A stretch of DNA of 64,000 nucleotides, taken from positions 11,856,501 to 11,920,500 of the forward strand of contig NZ_CP012673.1 of the NCBI RefSeq assembly GCF_002950945.1, in the 5' to 3' direction. The notes beneath the pieces are model-generated. The model did no database searches. It had not been told where the DNA came from and saw only the letters and a program-made list of their open reading frames with translations. Numbering within the stretch: the first letter of the stretch is position 1; each line of letters opens with the position of its first letter. Source of the stretch: Sorangium cellulosum (lineage in GTDB: Bacteria > Myxococcota_A > Polyangia > Polyangiales > Polyangiaceae). Shown one piece after another: positions 8,261 to 17,042 of this stretch. A program made the position numbers and the translations under genes.

Positions 8261-9292
8261 TCACGCCGCCGAGATCTCGACGCGGGGGCGCGGCGCGCAC
8301 TTCGCGAGGCGGCTCGAGGCGACCGCGTGGTAGGTGGGCGCGATCTCGGCGCTGTAGCAGCGGCGCCCCGCGGCGAAGGCCGCCACCGCGACCGAGCAGA
8401 GCCCGCCGAACGGCTCCCAGACGACATCGCCCGGATCGGACGACGCGCGGATGATGCGATCCAGGAGCTTGAGCGGCTTCTGGTTGCCGTGCACGGAGCG
8501 AGTCTCCTCCTTGAAGCGCTCGGGCCCCCGGACCGCCGGCTCGTGCCAGACGTTGGTCACCGCGATCTCGCAATGGAACTTCGCCCGCAGGGCCGACCAT
8601 TCGTCGCCGGTCAGCGGGCGCTTGCCGTCGACCGAGAAGTAGGGCCGCCCCTCGGGGCGGCCGTGGGTGTTGGCGAAGGCGACGAGCCGCTCGAACGCCG
8701 AGGCCGGGGGGTAATACCAGAGGTGACAGCGCGTGAAGTATTTCCGCGAGGCGGCGTTCTTCACGCCGCACGCCTCGTTGGTCTGGCAGAGCGGGAGGCC
8801 GGAGCGCTCCCACTCGCGCCGGAGCCAGGCCTTGAGCGGCAGCCGCGCGCCCTCGCTCTCGAGCAGGACCTTGCGCACGTACTGCACGCACACCTCGCTC
8901 ACGACCGGAAATTTGCGCAGCGTCCGCGTGTTCGCGTTGCCCGCGACGTGGGCGATCCCCTTGTCCCAGACATGGCAGCTCCGGTACTCCCATCCATGCT
9001 GGTCGAGCAGCGGGTGCACGGTCGCCCAGCCGATCTCCGTCCCCCAGAACCAGAGCGTGGCCGACGGCAAGGCGCGCTCCGACCAGGCGGCGACGTGGGG
9101 CGCGTACCACGCGCCGAGGCCCTCGTGGGTCGGGGGGTCGCCGGGGAACCCGGAGACGCCATAAGCGCCGTCGGAGACGATCACCGTGGGCCTTGGCCAG
9201 GAGGCGTAATGATCCAGCGCGTCCCCGAGCTTCAGGACGGGCTGGAGGTCGATCGACAGGCGCTTCGCGAGGGAGGGCACGCGGCCATCCAA
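8261..9292 (-). CDS. Solitary DNA methyltransferase (N4/N6, beta-class order) with atypical catalytic motif
   Basis: 343 residues. The target-side motif IV appears first (SDGAYG at 40-45) and the SAM-binding motif last (GDVVWEPFGGLCSVAVAA near 300-317, preceded by HGNQKPLKLLDRII). This is the order of beta-class N6-adenine/N4-cytosine enzymes. Motif IV normally reads (D/S/N)PP(Y/F/W); here the two prolines are replaced by Gly-Ala, although a GDPPTHEG lies a few residues on (51-58). The SAM motif is also divergent (EPFGGLC for DPFAGSG). No restriction endonuclease is nearby, so it is an orphan enzyme or has another substrate. The start is uncertain: TTG at 9292 or GTG at 9280. Confidence 0.78.
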   Translation of the reverse strand: MDGRVPSLAKRLSIDLQPVLKLGDALDHYASWPRPTVIVSDGAYGVSGFPGDPPTHEGLGAWYAPHVAAWSERALPSATLWFWGTEIGWATVHPLLDQHGWEYRSCHVWDKGIAHVAGNANTRTLRKFPVVSEVCVQYVRKVLLESEGARLPLKAWLRREWERSGLPLCQTNEACGVKNAASRKYFTRCHLWYYPPASAFERLVAFANTHGRPEGRPYFSVDGKRPLTGDEWSALRAKFHCEIAVTNVWHEPAVRGPERFKEETRSVHGNQKPLKLLDRIIRASSDPGDVVWEPFGGLCSVAVAAFAAGRRCYSAEIAPTYHAVASSRLAKCAPRPRVEISAA

Positions 9293-9348
9293 TCGAACCG
9301 GGCGGATCTGTCAACAAATCGGCGGTCTTTGCGGCGGCGCGGCGGGCG

Positions 9349-9762
9349 TCAGCCCTTGCCCTCGGGGTAGAGGTGCTCGACCAGGGCGTCCGCGAGGTCG
9401 TCATAGAGCTCGCCCTCGCCCTCCATCCGCCGGAAGTGGTCTTCTGCCTGGTCGTACACGTAGCGCACGAGCGTGCGGGGCTCGCCGTGCTTCTCCGCCG
9501 TCATCACCATCGCGCCGATGTCGCGCTGCCACTCGACCACGATCTCGGCGTTTCGCGGGGGGCGCTGGAGGCGGAACTTGCCGGCGCTGTCGCGCCAGAC
9601 CCGGAGACCGGGCATCGCGTTCTCGCCGGTGAGATCGCGAGCGAGCCGCTCGATCATCTTCAGCCCCTGACGGTTCAGCAGCGCCGACCCGGAAGGGGCG
9701 ATCTTCTCCTGGAGTGCCTTCGAGAGCGCCTGGAGCTTCTGCCGACCGCGTTCTTCCGACAT
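9349..9762 (-). CDS. Hypothetical protein upstream of the methyltransferase
   Basis: 137 residues, soluble and charged. A helical N-terminal part (1-50) is followed by a beta-rich segment with RNAEIVVEWQRDIGAMVMTA near 70-90 and a helical C terminus. No family is recognised. It is transcribed in the same direction as the methyltransferase with a 56-bp gap, so 9762 to 7257 may be one operon. The ATG at 9760-9762 is the only convenient start. Confidence 0.65.
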   Translation of the reverse strand: MSEERGRQKLQALSKALQEKIAPSGSALLNRQGLKMIERLARDLTGENAMPGLRVWRDSAGKFRLQRPPRNAEIVVEWQRDIGAMVMTAEKHGEPRTLVRYVYDQAEDHFRRMEGEGELYDDLADALVEHLYPEGKG

Positions 9763-10210
9763 TCGACGACCGTACCACACGGCCGCGTCCACCGTCGACG
9801 ACGGCCCGCAGCCCAGCGCCGCCCGCGACGGCTCGCGGTGGGCTGCGGCGCGCGCTCCTATGAAGACGTAATCCGAGGTCGCCAGGAGCGAGATACCCTG
9901 CGGAAATAGAGGGAGCACTAGGGAGCAATAGGGAACACTGGGGAACACTGGGGGACGAGGTGCAATGAGGAGGAACGAGGGTGCGAGGTGCAAGCGGAGA
10001 GCCGCGCTGCGGCTGGACAGAATCGAGCCGACCTCGCGCCGCCGTCACGCAGGCATTTACGCGGGCCGAGCCATGGGCGTATGGTGAGACGATCGGAGTT
10101 TTTCTTCGCTTTGGTCGGCGCACCTCGCGGTGCGCGCGAGAGCGCCGACGCCGTGGTGTGCCCAGCGTGTGCCTATCCCCCTGGAATTCTCGACCCCTCG
10201 CGGAGGAAAC
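9763..10210. other. Intergenic region with a short tandem array
   Basis: 448 bp between divergent genes. It contains the 10-bp array at 9911-9960 and, at its right end, the GGAGG that serves the gene at 10211. No coding potential or RNA gene is seen. Confidence 0.55.
9911..9960 (+). repeat. 10-bp tandem array, about 4-5 copies
   Basis: Five consecutive 10-bp units of the consensus GGGARCACTR, the last one degenerate. The period matches one turn of the DNA helix. It lies 150 bp upstream of the start of the divergent gene at 9762. Confidence 0.85.
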
Positions 10211-10993
10211 ATGAATGCATCGAAGCGCAGGAGTTCACGTTCCGTCGTCCACGCGCTCCCGGCCGTCATCCTGGCGGGGCTCTGCGCGCTCGCGCCGCGC
10301 GCAGCCCAGGCTCAATCAGCAGCGGAGCCCAGCCTCCTCTACTGGGCCAACACCCTCGCCGATCACGTCGCGCCCGAGAACAACGAATACGGGAGCTCGC
10401 CGAGCTACGTTTTCTGGGCCGGCGTCGCAGGATCCAGCGACTACAAGAGCCGCACCTTCTGTTCGACGTTCGTCACGAACGTCCTCAAGCAGACCTACGG
10501 GCTGTCCTCCTACCACATCAGCACGTGGTTCGGCAGCACGAGCCCCAATGCGATCCTGTACCATGACAGGATCGTCCAGCAGGTCGGCTTCGAGCAGATC
10601 TGGTACATCGACGAGATCGCGGCGGGCGATGTCATCGCCATCAAGTATCCGGCGGGGAGCATGGCGTCGGGCCACGTGGCGATCGCGGCGGGGGCCGCCA
10701 GGCCGCGCATCGCCAGCTATCCGTACGTCTCGGGGACGACCCAGTACGAGATCGCCGTCGTCGACTCGAGCAACACGGGCCACGGCATGACCGATAGCCG
10801 GCGCAACCCGGACGGGTCATGGCACCCGGGCGTCGGGAAGGGCTTGATGCGCTTCTACGCGAACAGCAGCGGCGAGATCGTCGGACATACATGGAGCCCG
10901 CAGGCGAGCGCGACCTACTACCCGAATTACGTGCGCGCCATCGCCGTCGGCCGGGTCACGACGCCCTACGCCGAGCGGGCGCTGCCAGAATAG
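10211..10993 (+). CDS. Secreted NlpC/P60-like or CHAP-like cysteine hydrolase (putative)
   Basis: 260 residues. A Sec signal peptide covers about 1-35 (hydrophobic core LPAVILAGLCALAP, cleavage after AQA). The mature part shows the order expected of papain-like peptidoglycan amidases: a Cys in TFCSTFVTNVLK (Cys84), then AAGDVIAIKYP (about 137-147), then GHVAIAAG with His155. These are candidate Cys/His catalytic residues by analogy with NlpC/P60 and CHAP domains; overall similarity is weak. The ATG at 10211 has GGAGG seven bases upstream. It stands alone and is convergent with a kinase gene. An exported wall-modifying or protein-modifying enzyme is the best guess. Confidence 0.7.
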   Translation: MNASKRRSSRSVVHALPAVILAGLCALAPRAAQAQSAAEPSLLYWANTLADHVAPENNEYGSSPSYVFWAGVAGSSDYKSRTFCSTFVTNVLKQTYGLSSYHISTWFGSTSPNAILYHDRIVQQVGFEQIWYIDEIAAGDVIAIKYPAGSMASGHVAIAAGAARPRIASYPYVSGTTQYEIAVVDSSNTGHGMTDSRRNPDGSWHPGVGKGLMRFYANSSGEIVGHTWSPQASATYYPNYVRAIAVGRVTTPYAERALPE

Positions 10994-11035
10994 CAGCGCT
11001 CTCCCGCCGCCCGCACCGCCGCTAGGGCGACGCCT

Positions 11036-12592
11036 CTAGCGCGACGCCTCGGCGCCGCAGCGCGCCACGCGCGCGAGCTCCAGGGGATCGGCCTCGTGAT
11101 CGAGGCCGTCCAGCATCGCCGCCGTGGCGGCGACGCCGGGGCGCTTGGCCTCCGGCACCCACGCCTCGACGTCCATCAACTCTCCCCCGACCACCTCCGA
11201 GGATCGCAGGAGCCCCCGGCCCACGTGTGTGCAGAGGCTCACGTGCACCCGCACGTCGCGGCCCCGCCGCTCGACGAGCGCGCTGTCGAGCGCCAGCGCG
11301 GCCGACACGACCTCGCGGCGCGCCGCCCCGTCCGAACGCTCCGGGCCGGCGAGCTCCTTCACGAGCAGCAGGGTGTTGCCGGTCTGAAGCGCCACCCCGA
11401 AGCCCTTCGCCGCCATGAGGCGCGACGCGAGCGGCAGGACCTCATCCATGTCGGCGAGCAGGGTGTCGTCCGGGTCGTCCATCGCGCCGCGGTCCGCGTA
11501 CACCTCGACGTGAATCGCGGCCATCCGGCGCTCCTCCGGGCGACCGGACTGCGGCAGCACGCTCCGCCGCTCGGCCGTCACGGCGGCGCGGAACCCCTCG
11601 ATGAACTCCGCCGCGGTCTGGTACCGCGCGGCGGGATCCTTCGCCATCGCGCGGAGCACCACCTCGTCGAGCTCGGGGCTCACCGGGGCCTCGCGGCTCG
11701 GGCTCGGCGGGAGCACCCAGAGGTGCATGTGCAGGAGCGTCGCGAGCATGGAGTCGAAGAACGGGAGCTTGCCCGTCAGCATGTAATAGGCGAGCGCGCC
11801 GAGGGCATACACGTCCGTCCGCGCGTCCGCCTGCTGCCCCCGGATCTGCTCCGGCGCCATGCACGCCGGCGTGCCGAGCAGGTGGGTCGGCGCCGTGATG
11901 CCCGGCCCCACGTCGTCAAGCACCTTGGCCACGCCGAAATCGAGGAGGACCACGCGCCGAGAGGCGCCCTCCTCGGCGATGAACACGTTGGACGCCTTGA
12001 GATCGCGGTGGACGATGGAGCTCTTGTGGACCGCCGACAGCGCCTCGCAGACAGGCTCCAGGATCTCGAGCGCCTCCTCCGCAGAGAGCCTGCCATGAGA
12101 GAGGATGTACGACTGGAGATCCGCCCCGCTCAGCAGCTCCATCGCGAAGAACGGGCGGCCCCCGTCGAACTCGCCGCAATCGAGGATGCGGATCACGTTG
12201 GGGTGATCGATCCGCCGGATGGCCTGGATCTCGCGCTCGAAGCGCACGACCGCCTCCCGGGTGAACGCGAGCTCCGGGTGGAGCACCTTGACCGCCGCGC
12301 TCCGGCCGCTCCCCGCGTGCACCGCCCGGTAAACGACGCCGAAGCTGCCGTGCGCGATGCTCTCCTGCACGACGTAACCGCCCACCTCGCTGCCCGAGGG
12401 GAGCGTCACGACACGACCTGATGAGGCCGGCGCGCCGCAGGTGTCATGATCGAGGAGCGCGGCTGCCCCACTGTCGCACTCTGTGTGCAGCGCGGCTCCC
12501 GCATCCGACAAAGCTCGCGGGATCGCAGCCTCCTGCGACGACACCACGGAACGGACGGTCTCTTGCCACACCACGCCAAGGAGTAAGCACAT
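11036..12592 (-). CDS. Serine/threonine protein kinase with a degenerate cyclase-like C-terminal domain
   Basis: 518 residues. The kinase domain covers about 72-340: loop HGSFGVVYRA (81-90), catalytic-site Lys102, HRDLKASN (195-202), DFG (218-220) and GTPACMAPEQ (240-249). All catalytic residues are present, so activity is expected. The tail (about 360-490) has the strand/helix order of a class III nucleotide cyclase, with KGFGVALQTGNTLLLV and VRVHVSLCTHVGRGLL, but lacks the metal-binding Asp pair, so it would be a sensory or structural relic. No membrane span is seen, so a cytoplasmic protein. It is divergent from the kinase at 12676 across 83 bp. The ATG at 12592 lacks a clear ribosome site, so the true start may be further in. 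Confidence 0.85.
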   Translation of the reverse strand: MCLLLGVVWQETVRSVVSSQEAAIPRALSDAGAALHTECDSGAAALLDHDTCGAPASSGRVVTLPSGSEVGGYVVQESIAHGSFGVVYRAVHAGSGRSAAVKVLHPELAFTREAVVRFEREIQAIRRIDHPNVIRILDCGEFDGGRPFFAMELLSGADLQSYILSHGRLSAEEALEILEPVCEALSAVHKSSIVHRDLKASNVFIAEEGASRRVVLLDFGVAKVLDDVGPGITAPTHLLGTPACMAPEQIRGQQADARTDVYALGALAYYMLTGKLPFFDSMLATLLHMHLWVLPPSPSREAPVSPELDEVVLRAMAKDPAARYQTAAEFIEGFRAAVTAERRSVLPQSGRPEERRMAAIHVEVYADRGAMDDPDDTLLADMDEVLPLASRLMAAKGFGVALQTGNTLLLVKELAGPERSDGAARREVVSAALALDSALVERRGRDVRVHVSLCTHVGRGLLRSSEVVGGELMDVEAWVPEAKRPGVAATAAMLDGLDHEADPLELARVARCGAEASR

Positions 12593-12675
12593 CCCGTTCC
12601 ATCGACATGCCCAGGTCGAAAGGTTGCGCTCGACCCGGGGCGCGAGCGAGTAAGCTCCGTGGTCGAGGAGGCAGT
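12593..12675. promoter_or_regulatory. Divergent promoter region between two kinase genes
   Basis: An 83-bp gap that must drive both kinase genes. GAGGAGG at 12665-12671 is the ribosome-binding site that fixes the TTG start at 12676. No clear -35/-10 pair is visible. Confidence 0.4.
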
Positions 12676-15600
12676 TTGCCCCGCTGTCCGGTTTGCCATC
12701 GCCGCGTCACCGGCACGACGCCCTGCCCGCGCGACGCGTGGCTCCCGTCGCCGAGCCGCACGTTCGACGCAGCGCACGCGGCGCTGGAGCCGGCCCCTCC
12801 TTCTCTGCCCGGGTTGACGCTGGTCCGGCCCGTCGGTGCGGGCGGCTTCGCGACGGTGTGGGAGGCGGCGCGGGCGGAGGGCGGTGACGCCGTCGCGCTC
12901 AAGGTGGCGCGGTGGACGAGCCCCCTCACGACGGAGCGGTTCCGGCGCGACGCGGAGGCGCTCGCGCACGTGGGCCCGCCCCACGTGCCCCGGCTCCACG
13001 AGAGCGGGACGCTCGGCGACGGCCGGCCGTACATCGCGATGGAGCTCGTCCGCGGCAGGACGCTCGCCGAGGAGCTCGCGGAGCTCGAGGAGCCGCCGAG
13101 CGCGGCCGACGTCGTGGCGACGAGCGAGGCGATCCTCGAGGCGCTCGCCGCGGCGCACGCGAAGAGCGTGATCCACCGCGATCTGAAGCCCGAGAACCTC
13201 CTGATCACCGAGGGGGAGCGGCGCGTCGTGCTCCTCGATTTCGGGCTCACGAAGCACGCGCGCGCGCCGGAGGAGGAGGGCATCACGCCCCGGGGCACGG
13301 TCGCCGGCACCCCCGAGTACATGGCCCCGGAGCAGCTCCGCGGCGACCCGGTGCAGGACGAGCGCACGGACATCTACGCGTTCGGCGTGATCCTCTACGA
13401 GCTCATGACGCTGCGGCTGCCGTTCAGCGGCGACCGGAGCGCGGTCGAGCACGGCCACCTCGCGCTCCGGCCGCCGCGCCCCCACGAGTTCGCGGCCGTG
13501 CCCGAGGAGCTGGAGCGGCTCGCGCTCGCCTGCCTCGCCAAGGAGCCCGAGCGCCGCCCGCCGGACGTCGACGCGCTCCGGCGCGCGCTCCGGCGCGCGC
13601 TCGCGCGGTCGTGCCCGAGCGACGCGCCGCCCACGCCGCCCGCGTCGCCCCCGCGCGGCGCGCTGCTCACCGAGGGCCGCCAGCCCGCGATCGTGCTCGT
13701 GGCCGAGGCGAAGAGCGCGTCCGCCGCCGTGATGAGCGCGGTGGTCGCGCGCAAGGGCTTCGTGGCGCGGCAGCGCGGGACCCGGCTCGTCTGCGTGTTC
13801 TCGGGCGTCGACGCGGACGACCCCGTGAGCGCCGCGATCGCGGTCGCCCGCGAGGTCGAGGAGCGGTACGCAGGGCGCGCGGCGCTGCACCTCGCGGGGC
13901 TGATCGTGCGCCGCAAGGGGCAGGGCCCGCCCGCGGTCTACGGCGCGCCGGTCGAGCAGCCGGACGCCTGGATGCCCCCGGACGGCTGGGGCGGCGTGGT
14001 GCTCACCGTGGACCTCGTGCGCGCCCTGCCCCAGGGCGAGCTGCGCGGCGCAACGCGCGATCCGGCGCTCTCGCGCTCGGCCGGCCGGGCGTTCTACCGC
14101 CTCGCCGCCGCGCCCCCCGCGCTCAGCGACCCGTCGCGCGCGGCGCGCGGGGCGCCGCTCGTCGGCCGGGGCGAGGTGCTCGGCGCGCTCGCGGTGAGCA
14201 TGGACGCGAGCATGTCCGGCGCGTGCCCCGGCCTGTTCACGCTGATCGGCGAGGGCGGCCTCGGCAAGTCGCGCCTCGCGGACGAGGCGGCCGCGCTCGT
14301 GCGGCGCATGCAGGGGCGGGCCCAGCTCATCGCGCTGCGCGCCGCGCAGCCGCTCGCGGGCGAGCGCGCGTCGATCGAGCTCCTCGCCCGCGTGCTCGAC
14401 GCGACCCCGGGCGCCCCGCCCGAGGATCCGCGGGCGTTCTGCGCGGCGAGGCTCGGCGAGGAGCTCGCCGAGGAGACGTGGCGGGCGGTGGCCGCGGCGC
14501 TCGGGTGGACGCCGGCGGAGGAGATCCCCGCGTCGCCGTGGTCGCTGCGGCAGAGCACGATGCGGGCGATCGCCGGGGGGCTCCGGCGCCGCGCGCGCGA
14601 GGCGCCGGTCGCGGTGATCCTCGACGACGCGCACTGGGCCGACGACGCGGCGCTCGACGCGCTCGAGTACGCGACGCTGGACGCGCCGGGCTGCGCGCTC
14701 TGGGTGCTCGTGGCGGCGCACCCGAGGTTCGAGGAGATGCGCCGGGGCTGGGGGGCGCGCGCGGAGCGGCACGACCGCGCGGTGCTCGGGCGGCTCTCGG
14801 AGCAGGACACGATGCGGCTCGCCGCCGAGCTCCTCCGGCCGGCGGAGTACCCGCCGGAGGCCGCGCTGCGGCAGCTCGCGGGCTGGGCCGGGCACAACCC
14901 GTCCTCCCTCGCGGAGCTGGTCCGCGCGCTGAAGCGCGCGGGCGCCGTCCAGCAGCACCCGACGGGCGCGTTCTACGTCGCGACCGCCGCGCTCGATCAG
15001 CTCCCGACGCTGCCCGTGTGGCAGTGGCTCGCCGCGCGCCGGCTCGACGCGCTCTCGCCCGAGCTCGCGGCGTGCGTGCGGCTCTGCTCCGTGCTCGGAC
15101 CCGACGTCACGCGGGAGGAGGTCGAGGAGATCCAGGACGCCATCGAGCAGGCCGGCGGGGCGAGCACGCCGATCGACGCGGGGGTGGGCCTCAGCGCGCT
15201 CGCGTCGATCGGCCTGCTCGTGCGGTCCGAGCGCGGGATCTACGCGTTCGAGAACGCGACGTTCCGGGACGCGGTCTACGACGGGCTCGCGCCCGCGCAG
15301 CGCCAGACGATCCACGCGCACGCGTTCGCGTGGTGGCGGGCGCGCGTGGACCCCCTCGCCCCGGACCGGCGCGGCCTCGTGCACCTGGCGCGGCACGCGG
15401 CCGCGTGCGGCGAGCGCGCGCAAGCGGCCGCGGCCCACCTGGCGCTCGGCGACCGTGCGACGGCGAGCCACGACAACGTCGAGGCGGACCAGCGGTACAC
15501 GGCGGCCCTCGCGCTGCTCGACGCCGGGGACGCGCGGCCGCGCGCGCTCGCGCTCGCGGGCCGCGCCAAGGCCCGCTACAGCCTGCACCGGATCTCCGAG

Positions 15601-16719
15601 GCGCTCGCGGACCTCGAGCTCGCGCGCGGGCTCGCCGGCGAGCTCGGCGACGACCGGCTCGCCGCGGAGCTCCTGCTCGAGGAGGCGACGGCGCTCGATC
15701 ACGCGACGGACTTCGCCGGGTCGGCGCGGCGCGCGGACGACGCGCGCGCCATCATCGAGCGCCTCGGCGACCCGCGGCTCGAGGACCGCCTGCTCATGGC
15801 GCTCGGCCGCTCGCGCTGGCGGCAGCAGCAGGTGGCCGAGGCGATCGGGCTGCTCGATCGGGCCTCGGCCGGGGCGGCGGCGGGCGGCGACAGGGAGACG
15901 CGGGTGATCGCCCTGCTGCTCCTGTCGATCGCGCTCGTGATCTCGGGCCGGCTCAGCGACGCGGAGGCGCGCTTCTGCGAGGTGATCGCGCTGTCCAAGG
16001 AGATGAACGACCGGCTGCACCTCTGCTCGGCGTACGCGAACCGCGCCTACCTGTGGGCCGCGCTGAGCGCGCCCGAGCGCGGGCTCGAGGATCTGAGCCG
16101 CGCCGTGGAGCTCGCGCGCGAGATCGGCAACCCGGGCCCCGAGCATGTCGCCACGCACAACCTCGCGGAGCTGCTCCACTGGTGCGGGCGCGCCGACGAG
16201 GCGCTCGCGCTCGCGCGCCGCTCGCGCGTGCTCGAGGAGCGCTTCGGCGGGCGCGACGCCCCCGACGACGCGCTGCTGCTCGCCCGCGTCCAGGCGGCGC
16301 GCGGCGATCTCGGGGAGGCGGGGCGCCTCGTCGCCTGGATCGACGCGCGGTGCAGGCCCGACCCGTCCAGCCCCGCGGTGTACGCGCTGTTCCGCACGAT
16401 GAAGCTCGTGCTCGCCGCGGCGGGGATCAGGAGCGCGGCGGCGGTGGGCGCCGAGGAGGACAGCTGGGAGGCGCTCACCGAGCTCGCGGAGCGCACCTTG
16501 CCGGTCGAGGAGCTGCTCGAGGTGCTCTACTTCCGCGCGCGCGTCGCCGCCTCCGCCGGCCGCCACGCCGAGGCGAGGGCGGCGCTCGACAGGGCGCGGC
16601 CCGCGCTCGCGGGGTGCCGGATGTGGCAACCGCGGTTCGGCGCGGTCGCGGCGCTCCTGCCGTCGCCAAACGAGCCGGCCGGCGGCGCGCACCCTTGCGC
16701 GCCCGGGGAGCCGGAGTGA
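12676..16719 (+). CDS. Large kinase fusion: zinc ribbon, Ser/Thr kinase, cyclase-like domain, AAA ATPase, TPR
   Basis: 1347 residues from the TTG at 12676, supported by GAGGAGG just upstream. Order of parts: a short Cys motif (Cys4, Cys7, Cys17); kinase about 47-310 with GAGGFATVW loop, Lys76, HRDLKPEN (167-174) and DFG (188-190); a degenerate class III cyclase-like stretch about 345-470; a STAND/AAA-type ATPase with Walker A GEGGLGKS near 525 and Walker B VAVILDDAHWAD near 643; and helical TPR-like repeats from about 900 to the end. This is the layout of the large kinase-ATPase regulators abundant in Sorangium and other myxobacteria. It probably senses a signal through the TPR/ATPase part and phosphorylates partners. 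Both kinase and ATPase motifs are intact. Confidence 0.88.
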   Translation: MPRCPVCHRRVTGTTPCPRDAWLPSPSRTFDAAHAALEPAPPSLPGLTLVRPVGAGGFATVWEAARAEGGDAVALKVARWTSPLTTERFRRDAEALAHVGPPHVPRLHESGTLGDGRPYIAMELVRGRTLAEELAELEEPPSAADVVATSEAILEALAAAHAKSVIHRDLKPENLLITEGERRVVLLDFGLTKHARAPEEEGITPRGTVAGTPEYMAPEQLRGDPVQDERTDIYAFGVILYELMTLRLPFSGDRSAVEHGHLALRPPRPHEFAAVPEELERLALACLAKEPERRPPDVDALRRALRRALARSCPSDAPPTPPASPPRGALLTEGRQPAIVLVAEAKSASAAVMSAVVARKGFVARQRGTRLVCVFSGVDADDPVSAAIAVAREVEERYAGRAALHLAGLIVRRKGQGPPAVYGAPVEQPDAWMPPDGWGGVVLTVDLVRALPQGELRGATRDPALSRSAGRAFYRLAAAPPALSDPSRAARGAPLVGRGEVLGALAVSMDASMSGACPGLFTLIGEGGLGKSRLADEAAALVRRMQGRAQLIALRAAQPLAGERASIELLARVLDATPGAPPEDPRAFCAARLGEELAEETWRAVAAALGWTPAEEIPASPWSLRQSTMRAIAGGLRRRAREAPVAVILDDAHWADDAALDALEYATLDAPGCALWVLVAAHPRFEEMRRGWGARAERHDRAVLGRLSEQDTMRLAAELLRPAEYPPEAALRQLAGWAGHNPSSLAELVRALKRAGAVQQHPTGAFYVATAALDQLPTLPVWQWLAARRLDALSPELAACVRLCSVLGPDVTREEVEEIQDAIEQAGGASTPIDAGVGLSALASIGLLVRSERGIYAFENATFRDAVYDGLAPAQRQTIHAHAFAWWRARVDPLAPDRRGLVHLARHAAACGERAQAAAAHLALGDRATASHDNVEADQRYTAALALLDAGDARPRALALAGRAKARYSLHRISEALADLELARGLAGELGDDRLAAELLLEEATALDHATDFAGSARRADDARAIIERLGDPRLEDRLLMALGRSRWRQQQVAEAIGLLDRASAGAAAGGDRETRVIALLLLSIALVISGRLSDAEARFCEVIALSKEMNDRLHLCSAYANRAYLWAALSAPERGLEDLSRAVELAREIGNPGPEHVATHNLAELLHWCGRADEALALARRSRVLEERFGGRDAPDDALLLARVQAARGDLGEAGRLVAWIDARCRPDPSSPAVYALFRTMKLVLAAAGIRSAAAVGAEEDSWEALTELAERTLPVEELLEVLYFRARVAASAGRHAEARAALDRARPALAGCRMWQPRFGAVAALLPSPNEPAGGAHPCAPGEPE

Positions 16720-17042
16720 CGAGATCTGCGCCGGCGTGAGGGCAGGGCGCCTGTTGCAAATCGCCTCAGCGTGGCGAGAGCGTGTCGCGATCCCCGCGCG
16801 TCGCTGTCGCGTTTCCACGCGAGAATTTTCGGGCGAATTCCGCAATGGATCACGGGCCGGATCGCCGGCTCCGTGACCTGAGACATTTCGCCTCAGCGCG
16901 CCGCAACGCCGGCGATCGGGTCACCCTGGACATCTCCGCGGGGGTTGCGCGTCAGCGCGCGGGAGCCCGTGTTGGTCAGGGGTGGCCCGACGGTTGCAGT
17001 AATTTCCGGAAACCCCACAGCACTCGACCAGAGAGGCTACCC
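16720..17042. other. Intergenic region upstream of the repeat lipoprotein
   Basis: 323 bp. It is somewhat less GC-rich than its surroundings around 16810-16850 (GAGAATTTTCGGGCGAATTC), which is where a promoter would be expected, but no consensus boxes can be assigned. No gene is seen. Confidence 0.45.

Noticed and set aside
16730-16765. Possible sigma-54 promoter (GG...GC) upstream of the lipoprotein gene
   Set aside because: The spacing between the GG and GC elements is 9 or 13, not the required 10 bases.
12406-16845. A 1479-residue minus-strand open frame opposite the kinase fusion
   Set aside because: It consists of Arg/Ala/Glu runs without any motif, typical of the antisense of high-GC genes; the plus strand carries clear kinase and ATPase motifs.
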